A stretch of DNA of 64,000 nucleotides from Magnaporthiopsis rhizophila (taxonomy: Eukaryota; Ascomycota; Sordariomycetes; Magnaporthales; Magnaporthaceae): NCBI GenBank assembly GCA_003049465.1, contig PYSS01000093.1, positions 95,557 to 159,556 of the forward strand. The letters are read 5' to 3'. A program made the translations under genes and the position numbers. Shown here in pieces: positions 57,096-64,000 of this stretch. Position 1 is the stretch's first letter, and every line of letters starts with the position of its first letter. Under the pieces are notes generated by a model. The model made no database searches. It was not told the origin of the DNA and saw nothing but the letters and a program-made list of their open reading frames with translations.

Positions 57096-59295
57096 ATGGC
57101 GAACTCGCAGGCGGGCTCCAGGACGGCCAACGGCGTGCCTCCCCCGTCTCATGCAAAGTCGCAGCCCCAGGCCGGCGCCGGCACATCCTCTAGGGCTGGC
57201 AAGGGCAAGACGCCTGCCGAGGGCCAGAAGGTCGTTCTCCGGCGCCTCCCTCCCGGCATCACGGAGCAGGAGACCGTTGCGTTTCTTAGCGACGAGTGGA
57301 AGCCCGGCGGCGCCAAGGTTGGCTGGTTCTCGTTCCAGGCCGGAAAGATCTCGAAGGAGTATGATCGGACCCTACACCCTACATCCATGTGCGCACACGA
57401 CAAGTTCTTGCACTGCTAACCGTAGAAACAGCCCTGCGAAGCCGTCAAGGCCGTCACGTGCATATCTCCACGTGCTCAAGACCGACCAGGTCATGGCGCT
57501 GGTCGAGCACGTCCGCAACACCGAGTGGCTGGATGCCAAGGATACCTCCGCCAGCTCCTGTCTGGTCGGGCCTCCCGTGCTGGACATATCTATCTACAAA
57601 AAGGTCCCCAGCAGCAAGGTCCGAGCAGACGCCCGCGCCGGCACCATAGACCAAGACCCGGAGTTTATGGACTTCCTCGAGGCCCTGGCCAACCCCAACA
57701 AAGATCCCGAGGCCGACCACACGGCCGAGGAGGACGACAGGCAGATCACCAAGGCCTCGTCTACCCCCTTAATTGACTACCTCCGCGAGAAGAAGGCGAA
57801 CAAGGCTAAAGAGTCCGCCGCCTCCAAGTCGGGCAAGCATTCTCGCCACGATTCCGGTACTGGCAAGGGCAAGTCCTCCGAGGACTCCAAGAAGAGGTCC
57901 AAGGAGTCCAAGACGGAGAAGTCGACGGAGAAGCCGAGAGAGAACGTCAAGATTCTCACCAAGAAGGCCGCCGTCGAGGCCGCCGCCGACGCTGCCAACG
58001 CAGCCGCCAGCCAGATCATGGCCAACTCCAAGGAGAAGGAGGAACTCACAAAGAGCGGCCGACGTGCCGGTATTGCCGCTGCCGCCCGCATCCTGCAGAG
58101 AGATCTCGGCCTCAGCCCTGGTAACGCCCATCGCAGAGCCCGTCAGGAGGCAGCCAAGGCCGAGAACGATGCCAAAGGGTCGACGTCTTCATCCGCCGCA
58201 AAGGACACGCCTCCGGCAAAGGAGACCATCAAGGCCGCCGCCGCTGCGTCTGCTCCTGCCGCCGGCGAGGCCCCAACGACTGCGGGGCAGCCACCAGCCC
58301 CGACCGCCCCAAAGGCTGCCGCCGGTAGCTCGTCGCGGGGATCGCGTGGCAAGAAGGGTGCCGCGGGTGAGAAAGAGAAGGGAGGAAGAGAAAAGAAGGG
58401 AACAACAACGGACAAGTCGGGCGAGGCGTCGGTTGCTGCAACCCCGAAGGCGCCGGTGGCTATCCTCAAGAAAAAGGACCGGGAGGAGAACAAGCAAGAA
58501 GCAGCATCTCCAATCAGCATGGCCAACGCTTCTTCTGAAGGCAAGGCGACGGCTACGACCACAAACTTGACGTCGGCGACCACCAAAGCCACACCCAACG
58601 GAGTCAAAGCATCACAAGGTAAAGGAGCTGCGAGCTCTGGGAGGAAGAGCCGTGGAGAGGGCTCGAGCAACAGCACGCCGAATATCAACCCTGCTGCAAC
58701 GCGAGCGTTTGTCAAGCATGCCAACCCATCGCAAGGAGTAACCGAGGCACTGCTCAAAGAGGCGATGCAAGCCTTTGGCAACGTCACGTTTGTCGAAATG
58801 GACAAGCGCAAGGGCTTCGCTTACGTCGACTTTGCAGACCACGACTGTCTGGTCAGGGCCATCACGGCCAGCCCCGTGTCCGTGGCCCAGGCAACGGTGC
58901 AGGTGCTAGAGCGCAAAGACAAGGATGCGGCGTCCAAGAAGGGCGGCGGCGGCGGCGGCAAGGACTCTACCACCGCCACGCCTTCATTGCTATCAAAGAG
59001 CAACGACGGCGGCAAGGGCGTTAGCGGTCCAGGCTCCGCCTCGACTTCAGGCCCTAAATCCGCGCCCACTGGACCCAAGGCAGAAGCCGGTGCCTCAGGC
59101 GCCGCGAGGTCGGCGACGCCGCCCACCGGACCTGCTGCCGACAAGGACAAGGCAGGCGGCGAGCACAAGAGGGGTGGGCGACGTCGCGGTGGAAGGGGCA
59201 GGGGCGGCGAGCCCAAGGATGGCGCCAGCTCCAAGGCTGCCCACGCCGGTGCCGGAGCAACGTCGACCTCGGCCGCGCCATCTGCTGCTTCTTGA
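57096..59295 (+). CDS. upf3: UPF3-like nonsense-mediated mRNA decay factor
   Basis: Exon 1 is 57096-57358 and exon 2 most likely starts at 57432 (intron GTATGA, CTAAC at 57416-57420, AACAG), giving 708 residues; the nearer TAG acceptor at 57425 is also in frame. The N-terminal Smg4/UPF3 domain (about 43-190) begins KVVLRRLPPGITEQE and includes PSRAYLHV and DPEFMDFLEAL. A long Lys/Ala/Ser-rich disordered middle follows. An RRM-like domain lies at about 510-590 (TRAFVKHANPSQGV, KGFAYVDF), then an RGG-type tail (GGRRRGGRGRGG). Family knowledge: UPF3 bridges exon-junction or ribosome complexes to UPF2 and shuttles between nucleus and cytoplasm. The C-terminal RRM is a feature I associate with filamentous-fungal UPF3. 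Divergent from the PP6 gene. Confidence 0.9.
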
Positions 59296-61102
59296 TCTCC
59301 ATGATCGGCACAGTTTGGGTGGCATCGAAGCCATGATGGGAAATCCCATGAAACACCGTGGCGGCTGCCTATACCCCCCATGTCCACTTTGATCAATGGG
59401 CGGCCCAATTCCGCTCTGGTTGATCCTTGACAAACAGCATTTTTTGTTGCCAAGCTTTGGCGACACATTCGAGCGTGTTATCCTGGTATGTCTGCCTTAC
59501 CCGCCAAACTTCCTTGTTCCACTTTCTTACCCCCTCTTACTTTGTCATTTCCTCCTTTTCTATCCTTCCGAGCTGACAAACTCTCGGGAAGATACTTGGT
59601 GTCTGTATTTAGTCGCACCCCTGGCGCCACACCTTCTGCATCGACAGACCACCAGCTCCAATTGCCAATATTAGGCCGAAGGTCGCTGGGCTGGTTCAAT
59701 CAGGCCTCAATCGCATCAAGGCATCGCCAAGGTCGGCGAGCCCTTTCCAGACAGGATAGTGGCGGAACAAAGCTGGTCTTGGCTTCCCCGCCTCATCCTT
59801 GTCTGGATCATCGGGAGATGTAGGAGGGGCATTCGGCAAATGGTGGCCCATGCGACCATGACGCGGCCGGTCGGAGTGAAGGTCTTTGAGACGCGGGCCC
59901 GCAATGAGTGTGGGGGAGGAGGCGATGTGTTGTTGCGGCACAGAAGGGTTTCTTAGGTACCCGTAGGTATTTGGTAGCGGTGGTATTTTGGCTGCAGTAA
60001 CTACCTAAACTGCTCCGGGTCGAGCTCTCCATTTCGGCGGGAACAAGGCTTGGTCCATGAACTGCCTCAATTCCGAATACGTTGGTGTTACTTGTCACGC
60101 CTCACGACCTTTTATTCGGCTTGCGGCCGAGCGGATCGGATCGTCTGCCTGCGCGACCAGGACGCCACTGACGGCGACGCGTAACACGCAATGGATGACT
60201 CCTCGCATGGTCCTAAAGTCCTAGGGTTTGGGGGCCAAGCAGAAAAAAAATCTGCTCTTTTTTTTTCCCTCTGCTCATGGGGCGGAGCCAAGATAGCAAA
60301 CCGACACATTCGGGAACAGCGACGACGTACCGCAGGTACGTATAATAATGATGTCTGTCCCTATCTATCATTTCGCGCTGCATCGGGCTGCCGCCGGTTT
60401 ACGTAGCATGGCGGCTGGGGGCGTGGTGTCAGGCGAGAGGGCTTGGCTTGGCGGTTGTTGGTAGCTTAGCCTGGACGATCGGGTGAAGCTGGTGGTCGTG
60501 ACCACCCATGGCAGCCCGTTTTTTTGCGGGCGGAAATTCTGCCTTACATACCATACCGCTGCTTGCCTACCATTTATTTCGAGACGACGCAGATGCCATC
60601 GCGTCATTCCACATGCAGCGTTTCGTATTCTATGGTAGCGAAAGGCTCCGTTTGGTTGGACCTGGGTTTTCTAACTGCACATTCGAGCATAAGGCAGCAA
60701 GAAACAAGTCCTTGTCATTGGGCGCGCACTGGCCACGACGACGGCCCGCACCGTAGTGAGAGAAGGAGGCATGTTGAGGGGAGCTCGGCCGCGTAAAGGG
60801 CATGGACGGGGGAATTGTGTCACCGCTCGTATGCTATTTCTGATCGAGGCGGTTGGTTTATCCTGGTGGTGATGATATGACAGGTGAATTCATGAGGTCA
60901 GGTTGGCCGTGACCTGGGCCGAGACGTTTGCGTGTAACCACGTGCGATCAGGCACTGGAAAATGGCCTGGGGTTCGTGGCGTGGAAAAAAGGCCAAGGTG
61001 GAAACGGCGGGGTTGACTCTGCTGACAAAGCGCTGGAGCCGCCCATCCGTCGAGGGATGGAGTTCGCAGCATGGATGCCCCATGAAATGTGACCAGTGAT
61101 TT

Positions 61103-61127
61103 CAATCAATCAATCAATCAATCAATC
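61103..61127. repeat. (CAAT)n microsatellite
   Basis: Six tandem CAAT units. Confidence 0.95.
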
Positions 61128-62887
61128 CCTTTCCCTCGACGCTGTTTGAAGCATCGCAAGATAGCCGACATGCACCCTGTTTGTCATCCACAATGAGGCA
61201 CCAATCGAAGGAGGAGGGCTCCCAGCTTACTCGCCGTGCCGAATCCAGCAGCGGCCTCCCAACAGCGGGCCAGTCAAAGCGAGGCGCCAGCCGATTGAGG
61301 TGGAGGCTGGCTGAGGCGCTGAACCCTGCTCGCTGATCGCTGCCCCGCCCGCCGAACTCCATGCTAATATGATGGAATGGATTGATCGATTCGCACTGAC
61401 CAAACCTTTTTGACCCGACTGGCTGGCCACTGATCTTGATTGCGTGCGTTTTGGGAGGCGGCTCAACGGCGCGAAAAAGAAAAATGAAACCTCGAAGCTT
61501 TTACTAGAACAAACAGAGAACATCAACGGTCGAGGATCAGCGCCGGGATAAGATGTCAACGCCCCCTACTCCCTCTCGCATTCTCTTGCTCGTCCACTGG
61601 CCAGCCTTACCAGGCATAGCCCCCAAGCAAAAGAGCACGCAAACGCCCCCACCATCGCCTGAGACAACGCAGGCCACCCCGCCATACCACCTGCCCCGGC
61701 CCCTGCTTGTCAAAGACAAATCCGACATCTTTTTGAACATGAGCGCCATCCCGACATCAGGCGGAGGCAAATGTCACAAAAAGAGTCACCCCGAATCCTT
61801 TTCAGCATCTGCTCCTCAGCCTGCCCACATCGAGGTACACACTACATACCAGATATGTAGGCAGGCAAACAAGGCGCCCAGAAAAGTCCCCCTGAGCGCT
61901 TTTGTGGCGCTGTACCTGACATGGTCAGTCGGGCCCTGCGCCGGTTCATGTCGTAATGCCCCGTCCCGTCCTTGCTAGTGCGCCCGCACGTCACTCCCTT
62001 CTCTCGGTGTGGCCGCGCACGAGTCCCAAGGTACCTAAGTGGACAATGACGGCGCGCCTGTACTATTCTTGATCCTGTCCTCGGTGGCCAGACAGTTGCA
62101 CGCAGAGCAAGGCTCTATCAAACGCAGTACCGCTTGTACGACAAAAGGGCGTGAGCAGCCGCCGGAGGTCGAGGCCTCAACTGCAAGTCGGCGGGTTTAG
62201 GGACATCACAGCCTCCTCTCATGGCCAGTTCGCTGGGTTGGACAAGCTTCTTTTGCTCGATAATCAACTCCCACAGCCCGCCATCCAGGGTGGGGGTGGA
62301 GCAAGGGGGCCTACCACAGGCCAGGGGCGTGCAAGTCGCACGCCCTCCCCCGGTCTAGGCTGGAGATCTCCCCAGACGAGCACAGCCGGGTATTCCCCTC
62401 TCCTTGTGGGTAAGCGAAGATACATCGCCCCGTTCGTACCCCGGTGTGTAAGTGAGCGGCGCGTGTTTGTGTTTCTTTTGAACCATATCACCCTGGCTGG
62501 TCCTTCAATGGGCCTCCCGGGCTCGCTCGTAGCCCACCTGTGTATATACTCCTCCTCCCAGAGGACCACAGCCTACCACGGGCTGCTATAAAGGTCGGCT
62601 CTGATTCCCCTGGGCATGGTCTCTTGATCTCCCTCCGGTTCTCATCTGACGCACCTCGACGCACATCACACTCACGGATCCTCGAACCTAGGCTTGGGAT
62701 CGGACTCGACGCAACAGCTACTTATTCCCACCTGCTCCCGGTCTCAAGAAACCCAAAAAGGGGAATCACCCCGCCGCCGCCTCATCTTCCATCTGCTCTT
62801 CCTGTCGACCGTCTGACAAGACATCTCGGGAAATCGGCCGAGCACACAAAGCCCCCCGGTCCTAGCAACACACATACACAAACCCAA

Positions 62888-62902
62888 CACATCTATAAAG
62901 AA
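62888..62902 (+). promoter_or_regulatory. TATA-like box of the coiled-coil gene
   Basis: CATCTATAAAGAAC lies about 45 bp upstream of ATG 62942, in an AC-rich stretch typical of fungal 5' leaders. It argues for the 62942 start over the upstream in-frame codons. Confidence 0.5.
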
Positions 62903-62941
62903 CACCAGACAAAGCCCGCTCCCCGCGAGCCGACCATCACA

Positions 62942-63448
62942 ATGGTCCACGAAATCATCATCGAGACGGGCGACACTTGGTGGTCGAGCAAGCGCAGCCC
63001 GAAGCGCTACCACTCGCACCACCACCACCACTCTTCGTCGTCGCACCACAAGGAGATCGAGCGCCTCGAGGCCGACAACGACCGCCTCCGCACGGAGCTG
63101 GCCGGGGCCAAGGCGACGGTGGACCGGCAGAACGCCGAGGAGCGCAAGCTGGTGGGCGAGAACCACCGGCTCCGGCACGAGGTCGAGGCGCTGCGCAAGG
63201 CGCACGGCGGCTGGGACGAGGACACGTTCCGGCTGCGCACAAAGATCGTGCGGCTCCAGAACGACAACGAGACGCTGAGGGCGCGCAACAGGGCGCTCGA
63301 GGACGCCGCCGCCGACTGCGAGGCCAAGCTGAGCAGGAAGGAGGAGCTCCTGACCCGGATCAAGGAGGAGCTCGCGCACCTCAAGGAGAAGCTGTGCTAC
63401 TACGAGTCGGCGCCGCTGCCGCCGAGGAGGCCGTCTAGGTGGTGGTAG
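62942..63448 (+). CDS. Small His-rich coiled-coil protein, function unknown
   Basis: A single exon of 168 residues starting MVHEIIIETGDTWW. Residues about 20-37 are basic and rich in His and Ser (RYHSHHHHHSSSSHH). From about 38 to 150 the sequence is a long charged heptad-type coiled coil (EIERLEADNDRLRTEL, NHRLRHEVEAL, VRLQNDNETLRARN, LLTRIKEELAHLKEKL). The C-terminus is short and Pro/Arg-rich (PLPPRRPSRWW). The open frame extends upstream to 62540, but a TATA-like box at 62888 and the AC-rich leader support the later ATG. No signal peptide or membrane segment. I do not recognise a family; a structural or adaptor role is only a guess. GC-rich, with strong third-position bias, so clearly coding. 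Confidence 0.8.
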   Translation: MVHEIIIETGDTWWSSKRSPKRYHSHHHHHSSSSHHKEIERLEADNDRLRTELAGAKATVDRQNAEERKLVGENHRLRHEVEALRKAHGGWDEDTFRLRTKIVRLQNDNETLRARNRALEDAAADCEAKLSRKEELLTRIKEELAHLKEKLCYYESAPLPPRRPSRWW

Positions 63449-63956
63449 GAGTGATGGGTTTGGCTTTCTTTCTTGTCCTTTTTGTTTTTACCCAGCTTTT
63501 TTTTCCCTTTCTTTGACCGTCCATCTCTCCTACAATACTCTCTTCAAATTTCTTTGCTCGTCTTGGGAGAGTCAGGTCGGCAGCACTCCTTTTTTGTTTC
63601 TTTTGTACCGAGGTACCGAGGATGGTCCACGAGATCTCGAGGCTGTCACGTTTGTTTCGATACGAGCCGGATGTGTTGAGAATGTCTGTTTGGTAGTCGT
63701 GTCTACCTACGATGTTTCACTTTCCCACTAACCATGTACCTTCGTTTCCTTTTTACCACTTTCCTTTGTCCGCTCTCCTCTTGCTGCAGCCCGACATGAT
63801 CTGGATGGGCAGAGTTTCAGTGGCTCGGTCTTTTTTTCTTCTCACTTCTAGTGTGCTTCTGCGGATGTTTCCTTACATGTATGCTCGGACAGGACGAGCT
63901 GATGATACCAGGTTTTGCTTTGGACTTTTCCCTTGTCCTTTTTCCCTATGCAAACC

Positions 63957-63998
<42 letters not shown>

Positions 63999-64000
63999 CC
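63449..64000. other. 3' flank ending in a 40-bp poly-T run
   Basis: T/C-rich DNA with no supported gene. 63959-63998 is an uninterrupted run of T, which could be a poly-A tract of a minus-strand element or a simple repeat. Confidence 0.7.

Larger units (their letters stand above)
59296..62941. other. Long intergenic region (3.6 kb), no supported gene
   Basis: Many short overlapping ORFs on both strands but none with recognisable domains, consistent codon use or splice structure; the best open frame (61553-61978, 141 codons) is Pro/Thr-rich and may be spurious. Contents seen: an (AATC)n microsatellite (61103-61127) and an AC-rich leader before the coiled-coil gene. Non-coding transcripts or a short secreted-protein gene could be missed. 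Confidence 0.5.

Noticed and set aside
57769..58811. Several long minus-strand and alternative-frame ORFs across upf3
   Set aside because: Low-complexity shadows of the Lys/Ala/Ser-rich UPF3 coding region.
61553..61978. Plus-strand 141-codon ORF
   Set aside because: Pro/Thr-rich, no recognisable domain or signal peptide, no clear promoter; too weak to call a gene.

Overview
The window is filamentous ascomycete DNA (Pezizomycotina, probably a sordariomycete). It has short GT-AG introns with CTAAC or CTGAC branch points, GC-rich genes with fungal families (PP6/Sit4 phosphatase, UPF3, fasciclin, NLP, DUF7924-type), and one long AT-rich block whose repeats differ almost only by C-to-T and G-to-A changes, the mark of repeat-induced point mutation (RIP). 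Nothing prokaryotic was seen.

Layout. 1-3.3 kb: a GPI-anchored fasciclin protein and a DUF7924-type protein. 3.33-4.07 kb: an uninterrupted (TTTTC)n array of about 740 bp. 4.07-47.3 kb: the AT-rich block. Its left shoulder holds a MITE-like hairpin, an LTR (5547-5845), an intact GC-rich NPP1-like necrosis-inducing protein gene (6187-6996) and a frameshifted Helitron-type helicase fragment (8016-8649). From 8978 to 45534 the block is a nest of five Ty3/Gypsy chromodomain retrotransposons of one family. The oldest, E1 (8978-45534, target duplication GGCGG), carries E2 on the minus strand (9930-17142, GTAAC) and E3 (19401-41522, CAAGG). E3 carries E4 (22394-37045, TAAAT), and E4 carries E5 (26591-33933, TATTT). 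With insertions removed, each element is 7.2-7.5 kb with paired LTRs, and every reading frame is destroyed by RIP. E1 itself sits inside a roughly 1.1 kb element with long terminal inverted repeats (8790-8924 and 46322-46444). The right shoulder holds a short tandem repeat, a MITE-like foldback, a solo LTR with a perfect target duplication (46501-46797) and a RIP-degraded relative.

47.3-54 kb is a decayed transition zone: an unrecognised minus-strand gene with one in-frame TAG, an AAA+ ATPase gene with an unclear 5' end, another unrecognised minus-strand gene, and a broken plus-strand gene interrupted by a TTCCTG repeat. 54.4-64 kb is ordinary euchromatin: a PP6/Sit4-type phosphatase with an unusual internal insertion, divergently transcribed from UPF3 (nonsense-mediated decay), then about 3.6 kb with no supported gene, then a small coiled-coil protein.

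The genes do not form a pathway. The main biology is genome defence and its side effects: serial self-insertion of a retrotransposon family, RIP that fades towards element edges, possible RIP leakage into neighbours, and an effector-type gene surviving in the AT-rich compartment. All five retrotransposons also keep traces of an extra antisense Cys-rich ORF upstream of the 3' LTR, which is the best candidate here for something under-described.
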